A DNA stretch of 64,000 nt from Arbacia lixula. Its lineage: Eukaryota > Echinodermata > Echinoidea > Arbacioida > Arbaciidae. The translations under genes and the position numbers were made by a program. Under the pieces are notes generated by a model. The model saw only the letters and a list, made by a program, of their open reading frames with translations. It was not told the DNA's origin and ran no database searches. This document shows, in pieces, positions 47,871 to 59,790 of this stretch (position 1 is its first letter; the number at the start of each line of letters is the position of its first letter). The DNA lies in NCBI GenBank assembly GCA_963669155.1, contig OZ022576.1:21064008-21128007 (forward strand). The letters are read 5' to 3'.

Positions 47871-48365
47871 TGTGGTGGTGTGACATGGAAACGAACGGCA
47901 CAAGATAGATCAAGATGGAAAAATGATGAGGAGGCCTTCCTTCAGCAGTGGAGAGAAATAGGCTAAATAGAATAGAATAGAATAGCTTATATGTCCGATT
48001 TTTAATGATTCCTCAATACTTTTCGAAACAAAAGCAGAGTATTAGGATCTGTCATTATCTGCCGTTTACTTCCTTATAGTTTGCAAACGAATTTGTCAAA
48101 AACAAAACGTCTACAGACAAATGGGAAATTAAAGAAATTTCTTTTTAAGTTGACATCAGCTAAATGTCGGCTCGGCACATGGAACATCAAAGCATTGTCA
48201 TGATTATGGAATTCTTTTGACATTCATGAGCACGCTTTAGAACCCATACAGATGTCTGAATGTATTATGCTCGAGTTTCTACTCCTTCCTATAACACTTC
48301 CCTGGTTGAAGAAGAAGGAAAGCCTGGCATTTCATGGTCGCCAACGTCACAAGATATGGCACTTG

Positions 48366-49073
48366 AGAGAGAGAGAGAGAGAGAGAGATAATAAAATATT
48401 TTACTCACGCCGTTGGCATTTATAGCATTTTGACTTTTCTGACGTCACTGGAGGTGTGCGAGGTTTTTTTCTTCATATTTTCGTCAAAATTAGACTTTAT
48501 TGCGGCAAATGAATGTGAAATTCGTTTTTAGTGGAAAATTTTACATAGATTGGTGGGAACTTATTTTTTTCTAATTTAGAAACCCTTAAATAAAGGTAGG
48601 GTAGTCCTTTGCAGGTGAAGATATTAAGTTTTCTAAAAAGCCCGTATAAAAGAACACACCCACAAACATAGAGGTAGTTATTATACGCCAACACACACAG
48701 GTGAGCACACGCACTTTTTCCATATTCTTTATTTGATTTCATTCACATAATGAAAGAAACAATTTCACTTTATAACATAGAATTGGAAATCAATAAACGT
48801 AATATTTCTATTGATTCGATAAACACAGTTAAGCATGTTGTACCACTTGTAAATAAATACAATATATATGCATGTGCCATATTTAACTGTGCCATATTTA
48901 ACTGAATATGCAATTTATAAATTATATTCCTCTTAAATAGAATAATAATCATGATATAATAGTAATGAAAACAAAGCAATTCCAAAATACATAAGAATGA
49001 AATATTTTCTGATACCCCTCCCCGAACATATAAATCTACCCCCACAACAAAAACATGAAAGTCCACACCCACC

Positions 49074-49125
<52 letters not shown>

Positions 49126-49163
49126 ACTCACATACATACTTACACACAAACACACACACAAAC

Positions 49164-49198
<35 letters not shown>

Positions 49199-49312
49199 CA
49201 CACACACACTCATCCAAACATACACATATATAGACACACTCCCTCCCTCCCTCTCCTCCATTTTTAATTTCCCTCTCGCTCATTCTCTCTCTCTCTCTCT
49301 CTCTCCCATTGC

Positions 49313-49347
<35 letters not shown>

Positions 49348-50004
49348 TCACACACACACGCGCACACACACTTTTTCAGTAGCATTTATTCAGTTCCATT
49401 AAAATAATACATGATACATGCATCTGATATAACCATATACACATAAAAGGTTACTTGGTTAGGCTAGACAAAATTGGATTACAACAGTACAATAAGCTAA
49501 GCAAAAAAGAAAAAAAAACAAAGACAAAGAGCAACAGAATCATTTTTTTTCATATTCTACATACACTCTACATATACGTATACACTTTTTTTTTTTAATT
49601 AAATTTATTCTGATTCCATAATAATACAAATTAAATTCATATAATCAGTTTAAATATATTAACACAAATTAAACAAAACAATCATGCAATTTATATATAT
49701 ATGCATTTGTAAGTACAAATTAATTACAATAAAATAGCTGAAAATATTAAATATAATTACTCAATTGTTATAATCATGTAACGATGTTTAATCAAATAAA
49801 CTGAAACGAATAGCTTTCAGAATCAAGTTTTAAATAAACAAGTCCACTAATCCCCCAACCTATAATACACCCCTAAAATTAGTCCCAACCATTCCTACCT
49901 CCCATCTGGACAGCCACCCCCCCCCCCCCCACCCCCTAACACCAACCCCACCCCAACCATATACATAACCGCTTAAACTACCCTTCCCTTAAATTCGCTA
50001 TATA

Positions 50005-50036
<32 letters not shown>

Positions 50037-51116
50037 AAACACACACACACACTAACTTCTACATGTACACCCCCTTCCTTTTAACCCTCCCACCTCAACC
50101 CCCTACCCTTCCCTTCCCCAACCTGCTCACGCTCACCTCTTTACTCCCGCGTTCACAACTGTTATAGTTAAAACAAATCTTTCCATAACCTACCAAAGCA
50201 GTATCATATAACCTTTCCAATTATATTTTTGTAAATAATCATATGTTACATAAATAACTTATAGTGTCTATTAAATTAACATGTCAATATATTCCCACTT
50301 TTGCAAATGTTGTCCCAATTTACCCCTTTTAATTGCCAATTTCTTTTCCTCCTCTCTATAATTCAAAATATCCCGTTGTATTTTCCTTGACGAGGGAAGA
50401 GTAGATCCTGTTCTAGATTTAAATATAATATATTTTGCCATAACTATCAACGTATTAACAAATTTTATTCTTATAGATTTACCTGGAAGACCGACAAATA
50501 TATCCTTCCATTCTAAAGTTGCAATTTCTGTTAATTCAAATAATTGAATCATAATTTGCCAAACTTCCTTAACTTTTGGGCAGTTTAAAAACACATGAAT
50601 ATATGTCTCAACTTCCTGGTGACAAAACGAGCACAGATTATCTGTTACAAAACCAAATTTTGAGAGCTGCTCTTTCGTATATATAGCTCTATGTAATAAT
50701 TTATATTGGAATTCCCTGTGTTTCCTAATGAGAGTCATGCTTCTCAAACCACTATATGTCTCCGTAATTTGCTTTTCAGTAAACTGGAAAACAGTTTGGT
50801 TATCACTAATCTGCAATACAAATAATTTTCTTAATTCTTTAACCAAGTAATCATAGACCTTTCTGGATTTTATGTCTCTAAACATTACGTTTTGTTCGGA
50901 AATATTTAATCCTATATCAAAATTCGCTATATCAACCTCGTGAAATTTAACCACAGCCGTGTCATCTTTTAAAACTTCTTGTATCACTTTAAATACATCA
51001 TTAATTAAAAGTAAATCTTCACAGTTAATCTCCAAGTTCTGAAAATGTTCCACTGGTCTCATCAGTCCTTCAAACACTAAATCACACACAAAAACTAAAT
51101 CACACACAAAAACAAA

Positions 51117-51152
<36 letters not shown>

Positions 51153-51310
51153 GCATTCTACTCACCCTCAAGGGGTGGTGCAAAATAATGTAAGGAATAC
51201 TAGTACTTCACGATCGAGGAACGGGGACATAAGGGGGAACTTTGGTCTGCAATGTGTCCCCCCGATGTCTCTCCTCCAAAATCCTTCTTTGCCTCTCCCC
51301 CATCTCTTGC

Positions 51311-51349
<39 letters not shown>

Positions 51350-51465
51350 TTCTCTCACTCTCTGTTTTTCTTTCTGTGTCTCTCCGGGGAGGAGGAGAAA
51401 ATGATGAAGAAGAGAGATAGGGCGACAAGAGAATACAAAGAGAGAGAGAGAAGGGGGCAGGGGCA

Positions 51466-51510
<45 letters not shown>
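48366..51510. repeat. Microsatellite-rich segment, unit 2
   Basis: Counterpart of 33824-35220. (GA)n near 48363-48390; (CA)n near 49076-49210 and 49315-49372; (CT)n near 49285-49306; (CA)n near 51118-51150; (CT)n near 51314-51358; (AG)n near 51470-51506. It is interrupted by the Tx1/L1-type LINE tail. The His/Thr- and Cys/Val-rich frames here are low-complexity translations. Confidence 0.8.
49577..51149 (-). mobile_element. 5'-truncated Tx1/L1-type LINE
   Basis: The minus frame (stop at 50271) ends a LINE ORF2. 'LIRKHREFQYKLLHRAIYTK', 'FGFVTDNLCSFCHQEVETYI' and 'VFLNCPKVKEVWQ' form the RT-associated zinc-binding region typical of Tx1/L1 elements. The upstream RT is missing. A ~700-bp 3' UTR follows and ends in poly(A) (poly-T on the plus strand at about 49577-49588). 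It is unique to unit 2, so it inserted after that unit formed or was lost elsewhere. Its break with the (CA)n tract at the left of its coding part hides the 5' junction. Confidence 0.75.
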
Positions 51511-51512
<2 letters not shown>

Positions 51513-51540
51513 AAAGTCGTGCTTGCATTATGTGTCCGTA

Positions 51541-51960
51541 GCTTTCTCGCCAGAATTGGAAATGAAAATTCAAATGTCTGTCCTTCCTCGTTTAATCCAT
51601 AGGAAATAATCGGTCTGACACTTTGGGCCTACAATGTTTTACACACAAGGTCGTGTTTATTCTTTTCATTTCATCAAACGTGACAATTCATTCATTTCAG
51701 GTCAAACAGGTCAAAGACAGGGGCCCCTTTTGCAGGTCAAAAAATTAAATCTTGTTTAAAAAAAAAAAACACCGGAACCTGGAAGAAAATACTTTATCAG
51801 AACTTCCCTCCAAATGATAGAACTGGAAACTGATTTTACGCCAAATAAAAGCGAGCGCTATGCTCCGCACAGGTCCGCTCCACAATGCATGCGTTCAATG
51901 GGAGCATGCACGCGGTGAGGCAACACGACTGTGAATAAAGACTACGGCTGCTGGGTTTCA
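51541..51960. repeat. Segment shared by units 2 and 3, absent from unit 1
   Basis: Runs from 'gtccgtagctttctcgcca' to 'gctgctgggtttcaaagg' and matches 60146-60590 closely. Unit 1 jumps from its GA tract to 'acttccctccaaataataga' and then to 'acatattatcgtaatg', lacking most of this. No gene recognised in it. Confidence 0.7.
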
Positions 51961-52359
51961 AAGGTAAACGTCCTTTTTTTGTGTTTTTTTTTTCCTGAAA
52001 AGGTTCGTGAAGCTGTCATGACTGTGAGATTTCACACATATTATCGTTATGATATGCTGCTTAATTCTGCCGAGTTTTATGACTTTTACAAATGGGGCAC
52101 CCTGTCATTAAAGTTTAGAGTTCCAGATCATATCCCGAAATCGATTATATCTGGACTAGATTTAAAGAAGGCAATTTGGGGAGGATTTCAGTTAAAATTG
52201 ATACAAAGATCAATTTCAATATCAATTCCTACAAAAGTAAAACGTGGTTTTGCCGGGCATAGCAAAAGAAAATTGAATTATGGGAGATTACGACCATTTG
52301 ACTGCATTATGATTATGCCCTCATTTAAAAAAGTAGAGACATGTTTTTATAATGAATAA
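51931..52359 (+). CDS. Unrecognised open frame intact only in unit 2
   Basis: 142 residues. After a T-rich tract and 'cctgaaaag' (acceptor-like at about 52002) the frame reads 'VREAVMTVRFHTYYRYDMLL', then a basic part (KLIQRSISISIPTKVKRGF, HSKRKLNYGRLRP) and the end 'VETCFYNE'. I recognise no domain. In unit 3 the same frame stops after 'VPDHISK', and in unit 1 it is interrupted early. It could be the last exon of a decayed gene copied with the unit, or chance. Only the contrast between copies supports it. Confidence 0.25.
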   Translation: MNKDYGCWVSKVNVLFLCFFFPEKVREAVMTVRFHTYYRYDMLLNSAEFYDFYKWGTLSLKFRVPDHIPKSIISGLDLKKAIWGGFQLKLIQRSISISIPTKVKRGFAGHSKRKLNYGRLRPFDCIMIMPSFKKVETCFYNE

Positions 52360-52608
52360 TGTGTCAATATTACAATTGCGTTTTATGAGACAAGCAAAAC
52401 AGGTGCCCGAATACATCTGAACGCAGCATGGGTATGTGTGACTGATTCTGAGACTGTTAAGTTTGTGGATATTTTGCTGGCATGTGTTGATATTGTTTCG
52501 CAAATGTTAGTAACAAACATCAAATCGATATGACAATATAAAAAGAAATCATCACAAATTTGGGCACCTGATTATAAGTCAGACCTACAATTTTTGGTGA
52601 ATAATATA

Positions 52609-54047
52609 TTAGATAGTGATCCTATGTTGGTACATTTCTTCAAAGAATGGCATAGTTTCTTGGATGCCTTTGATGACGTCAGAAGTCATTACTTCTCGCT
52701 TCTTTGGCACTGAAGCCGGTAAGAAGCAGGAGCTTTTCAAAGCTGTTCCGTAGAAATGAAGCATATTGAGTGGTTGGCTGTCTCCACAGGCAACCCAGGT
52801 CTTGATGATATCGGTGGATGGGTCCCACCGCATGAGGGCGTCACTGAACGGCAGCCCGACCAGCTCGCAATACCTCCTAATCATCGCCGCCGGGTTCTTC
52901 AGGAGATCATCCGCATCAATGACGATAGGTTTGGGATCAATCTCCTTGCGGACGTACTGCCATAAATCGTAGATTTCCTTGACGAAATACCCGGGCATCA
53001 TACGGTAGCAATCCTTCGCCAGATCGAATGTGTCGTACTTCGCAGCACTGCCGGTTAGAAGATCAACGGTGTGCTCGAAGTAGGACTTCCTGAAGGAGTA
53101 GAGCGTCCTCTCCGGTGTCCTGATGAGGAATGTGTGACGGAAGCCCTCTGGAAGGAATCGCCGTACCTTCTCAGGACCTGGCAGACACATATCTTTCACA
53201 AAGACGTACTTACTCTTGGTGCCTTCCAGGCGGGGCTTCAGATTGGCATATCTATATCAAAGAAACATATCGAAGTATATGTTGTTGTTAAAAGGTAATA
53301 CCTTTGAATGATTACAGAATATGCATAATAAGTTATGGAGAATGTTGAGAGAGACAGTTGATTTGCTCAATTGTGTCTGGAGGACACAGCATGCTGGGGA
53401 CGCACTCAATTGAGGTTATAGTTAATGCCTCTTTAAATAGCAAGGCTCCTTTTCACAAACAGAATTACGTTCCTTTTCAGATTAGAATTCCTCTTTTCAT
53501 ATCATAATTGCCCCACTTACTTTCGCACTGAAAATATTTTAAAACATTATACCCGCTTTACCCAATTTTCAAATTAGAAGTTTGAAACGAGGTGTTGCAA
53601 ACGAAGGTTGAAGTTAAATGAAGCCTCTCAATTATTTCCTTTGCCTTTTCAAATGTCAGTATAATCTATTTAAATAAAGTATAAAATGCCTACACAGTGT
53701 TTCAATATTAGATTGTTATATACGAAGCCATCTGGATGATAAGCTTACACAATTCTTTTGGTTTCCACCTGAGAGTTGGTGAACACTGACATCAGCTCGG
53801 TGGCCTTTTTGAAGATTTCCTCGTTGCCCTCGAGTTCGAACGGGAGGTCGACCCCGAGACGATGCTTGCATTCGCTGGTCGCCAGGTCGGTGTAGCAGAA
53901 GGGCTCACTCCACACCTCCATGTCGTCGATGAAGCTGAGGCATTTAGTGAAGGCCGTGGAGACGGTCCGAGGAGTGCACCAAAGGAAAACTCGAGCACCC
54001 TCATTACTCGCCTTGCCCTGTACTGCCGACGCCCCTTCGCTGGACAT
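52609..54047 (-). CDS. Sulfotransferase-like P-loop protein, copy 2 (two exons, 313 residues)
   Basis: Exon 1 is 53749-54047 and exon 2 is 52609-53251, joined by a short intron of about 500 bp. The CDS is 942 nt with stop. The phosphate-loop-like 'LWCTPRTVSTAF' and the 'FLIRTPERTLYSF' segment are unchanged. It is the most diverged of the three: exon 2 has 'YRMMPGYFV', 'PKPIVIDADD', 'AMIRR', 'FYGTA' and 'MTSD' where copies 1 and 3 agree with each other at most of these sites. The intron lacks the transposon present in the other copies. No disabling change seen, so it is probably functional. Confidence 0.85.
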
Positions 54048-54359
54048 GATCGCCAGTATTTGACACTTCTCAGTGAAATTGCAAATCCGCCTTCACCACT
54101 GTTTTGAATTCGCTAAAGCCTTTTCCAGTTTATCCACGCTAAACCTGTACAAAACAACTAGGAACTTATCGGCCACTGTTAAACTTATAAACTTGAAAGT
54201 AGTCTATCCCATTAGTACTCGCACGATGTTTCCTTACTGAATAAAGGATTTTAAGTGTATCGGTTCATACGAACATTAAAATGTTTGTTTGATTAAAGTG
54301 CAAAGTTCAAGTTTATGATTAGTCTATGAAAAAGCATTGTACAAGGGGTGAAGACCAAG

Positions 54360-57300
54360 GGGGGGGGGGTATTCCGAAAATCCACTGAAATAAAAAAAAA
54401 TTATCTCTCCGAAGATACAATGTCCTTAAAATATTTTATCTTTGGTATTCCGACAAATATTTTATGGAGATTTTAACCAATATTAATGAGCGCATGCCAT
54501 GCGCTCCTATCCTAGAGACAGCCAGTAATAAACGTCCTTTCATGTCTTTTGCATACATTAACACCATTAAGCTGATGGTGTGACAATGACAATGACAATG
54601 ACAATTTATTGATCCCATGTCACCTTGTTAGGTATTGGGGATAATCAAGTCCGTTTTACAATGATATTCTTCTGTATTATTTACAATATTTACAAAAGAT
54701 ATATACAGAAAATAAATCATGAATCATGATATAAATTCAGGTCTATACGCTTGCAGAGAGTGATAAACAAGAAAGTGATTGTAAGCTCATCGCATAACGC
54801 GTACTAAAGAATCATAACGGGTATAAAGTAACAAACTAACTTTTTAAAAGAAGAAAAAAAATGTAAGAAAAAGAGAAAAGAAAAAAAAGTGTTATAGAAA
54901 ATGTAAATATATCGGCACAAGTAAAGTTATTTGCGACTTTAAAAGATATTTTTGAATATGAGTTAACAAAATAAAACAATAATATCAACAACATCAACAC
55001 ACAGGTATATAGTCAAACATTATTATTGATACACATAAATAAACTTTAGCAAAATGTACAGTTATTTAAGTTCATTAATCATCTTTTTACACAATTTTAC
55101 AAGATTTAGACGCAACTTACAATTGGAAGAATTAAAAAGCTGCTCCATTTTGTATGTATTTGTTTTTTTTTGGGTAAAATATTTGGTAAGTAATGTCTTC
55201 CTTTCGCCTGCAAAAAAGGGGCTTTCAAATAGATAATGAAATTCGTCCTTGTAGTATTAGAATATCTCCCAGAGACAATCGGTAAGTGGTGATTGGAACA
55301 TTTGAATGTACATAATATTATACTCTCTCTTTTGGGGAGGTCAATCAAGTATATCTCAAAATGTAAGGACAAGTTTTGGCATGAGATTTTCAAATATGGT
55401 TGACGACAAACACTGAGAGTGTCTGATAGACGGCGCTCTACAGAATTCTGAACCCGTTCGCGGCTAGTAAACTCGCATGTGTCCCACAAATTGCTCATAC
55501 CGAGGTTGTCAAGTATCACTTTTATCTTCTTTAACCAGTGAGATTGATATATGTTTTGATCATACAGTTCTTTTAATATCAAGTTTATTTTGCCAGACAG
55601 TTTACCTCGTCCACTGTGTGAACTTATGTCTTCCAAGTTGACCAAGAATAATACAATTTGCGGTATTTCTTTTAACATTCATAATTTGTTTACAAAATTG
55701 CATGTGAAATGTTTCGAGATTTTTTTATATACCAAATCCCCATATTTCGCTTCCACAAAGCAAAATAGGTAAAACAATCTGATCAAATAACTCCAAGAGA
55801 ATATTAATAGGTAAATTAAAGTGGTATGTTTTTGAGAAAAGACTGTATATTGCCCTTCTTGCTTCATTCAGCTGTTTTATTTGTGCTTTGCGAAATGAAT
55901 TATCGTACCGAGATTCACATATTCATCAACAACTTCAACTACGTTATTATCGAAACTAAAAATTGGAATCTTCCTTATTTTCCCACGAGAAAAGATGATG
56001 ACTTTTGTTTTATTAGTATTAACCTGCAACAACCACAGTATACAGATAATGCATCCAGTGCAAGTTGAAGGTCACTTTCAGACTTTGCAAGAACTATTGT
56101 ATCGTCTGCGTATAGTAGAGTAAACAGCTTTAAAACATAATATCAACACCTTTTACATATGCAGCTTTTACGAGGAAGAATATCTGTCCCTTGAAATTTC
56201 TCAGAAATGAACAGTTCAAAATCATTTAAAAATAACGCGAAAAGAATAGAAGACAAATTTTCTCCTTGACGTACACCAATGCTGCACTCAAACATATTTG
56301 ATTTAACTGATCCAGTACTCACACATGACTTCTCTTGATTGTACATGTGATTGATTATTATAAAGAAATTACCATCGATATCATTTTTTAAGAGTTTACT
56401 CCAAAGAGAAGTCCTGTCAACGAGATGGAATTCCTTCTTATAATCAATAAATGCACAATAAACTCTCTCTTTTTGTGAAAGGTATAAATCAATCAATGCA
56501 TGAAGTACAAATAAATGATCGAGCGTAGAATGACCATTACGAAACCCGGCCTGTTCATCACCGATTATATTGTTATCTTCAAGATAAAAAGTCATTCGCT
56601 CGTTCAAAACTGCCGGAAATAACTTTCCCATACAACTAAGCGACGTTATACCCCTATATAGTCGTTAGGATCACTAGGATTCCCCTTTTTCTTATTAAGT
56701 GGGCAAATCAAACCTCTCGTCCATTCCGTTGGAACAATTCCACTTTCTAAAACAATATTAAATAATTTGACAATAATTCTACGTAAAGAGTTTGTGCTAT
56801 ATTTCAGAAATTCATCAATAATTATGTCTTCACCGTGAGCTTTACTATTTTTAAGACGTTTTGTTTGTTTCAAAACTTCTTCAATGCTTACAACACGATT
56901 CAAGCATTGATTATTTGAAGGAACATTTGTTTTGTCAAATTCCTTGCTCTTATTAGCGGTTTTGCTAAGATTACAAAAGTGTTCTCGAAGGGTTTCAATT
57001 CCTATTGGAATCTTGTTTTCTTCCTTCCCATTTGAAGAGTTAATAACTTTCCAGTAATCTTGTGGTTGATTTTTTAAGACCTCTAAGTTCCTTAGGAATC
57101 TTTGCATCGAACTCTTTCTGTGCAGAATATATTGTCATTGTCATTGTGCAAAAAAAAAATATTTTTCGCACGTAATGCTATGGGCCTAGGCGCGTACGTC
57201 TGGAGATAAAATTGCTTGGGATCAGTTTTATCTTTTATCCTAACTTTTTTTCCTCAGTGCGTTTCAGAATACCGATTTAGCTCATTTGCATAAAAATCTT

Positions 57301-57436
57301 ATCTCGGAGGCTAATTTACATAAAAATTTTATCTCTAGTTCATTTGAATAAAAATTATATCTTTTATTGTAAGTTGGCTTTTCGGAATACCAAAAGATGC
57401 AATTTTTCGTTCGTTTTCGGAATACCCCCCCCCCCC
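54360..57436. mobile_element. G-tract palindromic element hosting a LINE, unit 2
   Basis: Left end 'ggggggtattccgaaaatcc' from 54360, right end 'cgttttcggaatacccccc' to about 57436. It is the counterpart of 38273-41398, with the LINE at the same internal position, so the nesting predates the unit duplication. Confidence 0.6.
54581..57147 (-). mobile_element. 5'-truncated Jockey/I-type LINE, unit 2
   Basis: Same truncation point and same tail as the unit 1 copy, so it was copied with the unit. It keeps a slightly longer open start ('LRNLEVLKNQPQDYWKVINS') and RT motifs 'DEQAGFRNGHSTLDHLFVLH', 'YCAFIDYKKEFHLVD' and 'GVRQGENLSSILF'. Here 'KKEFHLVD' replaces the usual 'KKAFDLVD', losing the first catalytic Asp of the RT. 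Several deletions relative to unit 1 lie around 55240-55640 and 55900-56170. Confidence 0.8.
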
Positions 57437-57895
57437 AGTCTTTATCTATCGATCTATGTGGTAGGCCTATATCTTACGAAACACGAGAAATGCGAATTGT
57501 ATATGCAAAAATGGCTTTAGGCTTTGTCGCGCGAGATATTCTCATCTTTCCAGTAGCAGCTAAGGGGTGGGGGGGTTATCCCCCCCAACCCCCTTAGCGA
57601 CTCCGGGCGAGTTATTGATGATTTTTTGTACGACTGAAGACCCGTGCGCAAAATCTCACGCCTGACCATGGAATCTCTGACCCCTCCTCCTTTTACCAAA
57701 AGCTAGGTCCGCCCGTGGTTGTACCTCTAACCTCGCGCACACCCAGGGATTGTAGCAATATGGGTGAGATGCTTATAAAGGAACGGGAGTAAAGTGATAA
57801 GGGTGCCAGTTATATGGGTCTCCCCTGTGTCTATCCTCCGCTTCCCTTCTGTGCCTCCATGCATCCCTCTCCTAACTCGCCCCGTGACTGTAAAT

Positions 57896-58067
57896 ACATG
57901 TATGTATGTATGTATGAATGTGTGCGTGTGCGCGCGCGCGCGTGTGTGTGTGCGTGTGTGTGACATTTTGGTTTTATAGATTAATAAGGGCCCTGTATCA
58001 CAAAGAATGAGTTGCTAGCTATAGCAACTTTGCAATCAATTGTAACTTGATCTATAAAACCAAAATG

Positions 58068-58111
<44 letters not shown>

Positions 58112-58127
58112 GCACACATTCATACAT
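57896..58127. repeat. Hairpin with (GT)n and (CA)n as its two arms
   Basis: Left arm 'catgtatg...aatgtgtgcgtgtg' with (CG/TG)n then 'gacattttggttttatagat'. Right arm 'atctataaaaccaaaatgtc' then (CA)n and 'cgcacgcacacattcatacatg'. The arms are about 90-100 bp around a loop with 'gagttgctagctatagcaac'. The whole microsatellite pair belongs to one inverted structure. Confidence 0.7.
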
Positions 58128-58404
58128 GTCTAGTGATCAATGTTAACAAGAAGTAATATTGACTTTACTAACTGATTTTGATTTCTAACGGCACCATCTG
58201 TATAGCGATGGATGGAACGCACTCTGAGTCTATTATTTGCTGCTGCTCGGACAAACCTCGAAAAAGTTAAAGGATACCATAAGTAACTTCGTGAATAAAA
58301 TTTGCATAAAATTTTCTCCCTTTCTCTCTCTCCCCCTTCTTCATTCATGTAAACACACATCCGTACAATATACAATTCGTTATTTATGCAATTTTCATTC
58401 ACGT

Positions 58405-59455
58405 CGTTCAAACAATACGTTATTAATGGTAGCCCCAAAGCTTGTCCGAGGTTTGTCCGAGTAGCAACAACTAATAGATTCACAGTACGTTCCATCCATT
58501 GAAATTGAATCACGAAATACAGGTGAGTGTAATAACGCGTCGCCAGGCAGTTAGGGGGAAAGTTGTGAATACAAAAACGAAAATGGATTATTCCCGTCCA
58601 AAATGCCTAGATTTGAAGGATTCTCGTGTAATAATTTGAAAGAAAGGTGGCCGAGGCACTTTTTAACGTGGTGCGGGGTTTTGTTAAGCTTTCTGATCAA
58701 TCCATTTGGATTCTGGAAGTCGTACCGATGGGTCGTAGTGCATAGTCATTGCGGCGCTGATTGTACAGTATATATCTACTCTTTCTATTGTATGTAGCTA
58801 CTGGGGACTACTGCGGCGGAAGTAGGTCGAGAGAGGTAAAAGTGGTGGGATAAAGTAGACTGTAAATTGTAAAAAGACCACGAGAAGGGATTTGAGAGAG
58901 GTCAAATGAGAAGAGAGAAGTAAAAACGGAGGAGCGTTAGCAAAAAGCATTCAAATAAAATAGTCTGTTAATTGTAAAGGACCGCGAGAAGGGAGAATTA
59001 AGAAAAATAAAATGTGGGAGAGAGAGAGCAATAAACGAGAAGAGTGTTGAAAGAGAGTAAGTTACAGAAGAGAGAAGACACTGCGAATTGTATTTAAACA
59101 CAGCTCCAATCTGTAGTTAATGCAGTAAAGCACTGTATTGTATTAAAGAGTTACTTAATTAGAAAAATAAGTTACCATAAATCTATGTAAAATTATTCAT
59201 GAAAAAACGCACACCTCCAAGTGACGTCGGAGGAGGCAAATGACATAAAAGACTACGCTGTTAAACTTAGAGATTGTACGGAAGACAATAATAGACCATT
59301 TTCGTAATGTATTCACAACTTTCCCTCTAATTGTATAGTAGCGCGTTATTGCATTCACAAGGAGTCTTGTCATTTGGATTCAATGGATGGAATGCACTTT
59401 GAATCTATTAGTTGTTGCTACTCGGACAAACCTCGGACAAGATTTGGGATTCCCA
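58405..59455. repeat. Inverted repeat with ~170-bp arms at the unit 2/unit 3 junction
   Basis: Counterpart of 42185-43215. The left arm contains 'ttagggggaaagttgtgaat' (58551 on); the right arm contains 'attcacaactttccctctaa' (59311 on) and the plus-strand 'NLLVVATRTNLGQ' fragment. The junction of the units (about 58851) lies between the arms. Confidence 0.55.
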
Positions 59456-59790
59456 TTGGTAACGTATTGTTTGAACGGTGTGAATAAAAGACGTATGTTA
59501 AGGATTCCATGGTCAAGCCACACAACACATCAAACACAGCCGAGAGGGCAGGCAGACAATGTATTTTACTAAAAACAATTAGGAAACAGCAGCTGGACTG
59601 TTTAGGCCACTGTGTGAGAAAGGGAAATTTGGAGTGTTTGTTTCTAACTAGAAAGATAGCAGGAAAGAGAGATCGAGGGCGCCAAAGAGTAACATATTTG
59701 CAGAGCATTGCAACTTGGACTAGGTTGATGAAGAAGGAAAGCCTGGCATTTCATGGTCGCCAACGTCACAAGATATGGCACTTGAGAGAG
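59350..59790 (+). mobile_element. Relic LINE RT C-terminus, unit 3
   Basis: Same 'RRMLRIPWSSHT...FLGHCVRKGNLECL..RKIAGKRDRGRQRVT' string as at 33395, broken by a small insertion near 59523. It reads through to 'LMKKESLAFHGRQRHKIWHL' and so documents the unoccupied site of the insertion at 43472. Confidence 0.6.

Larger units (their letters stand above)
43873..47992 (+). mobile_element. Near full-length RTE-type LINE with 12-bp target duplication
   Basis: The element runs 43885-47980 between direct repeats 'aatagcttatat' (43873-43884 and 47981-47992). It ends in short 'atagaatagaatag' repeats, as RTE elements often do. One long coding region encodes an APE endonuclease then RT, without a separate ORF1. 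An insert at about 47103-47870 splits the last coding segment: 'RRWIDDIKQI' is before it and 'WKRTAQDRSRWKNDEEAF' after it. Confidence 0.85.
43472..48304. mobile_element. DNA transposon-like insert with imperfect ~30-bp TIRs, hosting an RTE LINE
   Basis: The left end 'caggaatgtgttatggaagg' mirrors the right end (complement reads 'cagggaagtgttataggaag'). Without the LINE it is about 725 bp and non-coding. Units 1 and 3 give the unoccupied sequence 'ggactaggttga', showing the exact join but no target duplication. CAGGG-type ends recall hAT elements, which normally make 8-bp duplications, so the superfamily is left open. Confidence 0.7.
42604..58850. repeat. Tandem segmental duplication, unit 2
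   Basis: Same order as unit 1 but about 16.2 kb. The extra length comes mainly from a nested insertion (43472-48304) and a Tx1/L1-type LINE tail (49577-51149). It also carries a segment at about 51541-51960 shared with unit 3 but missing from unit 1, and lacks the intron transposon found in units 1 and 3. Confidence 0.88.
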
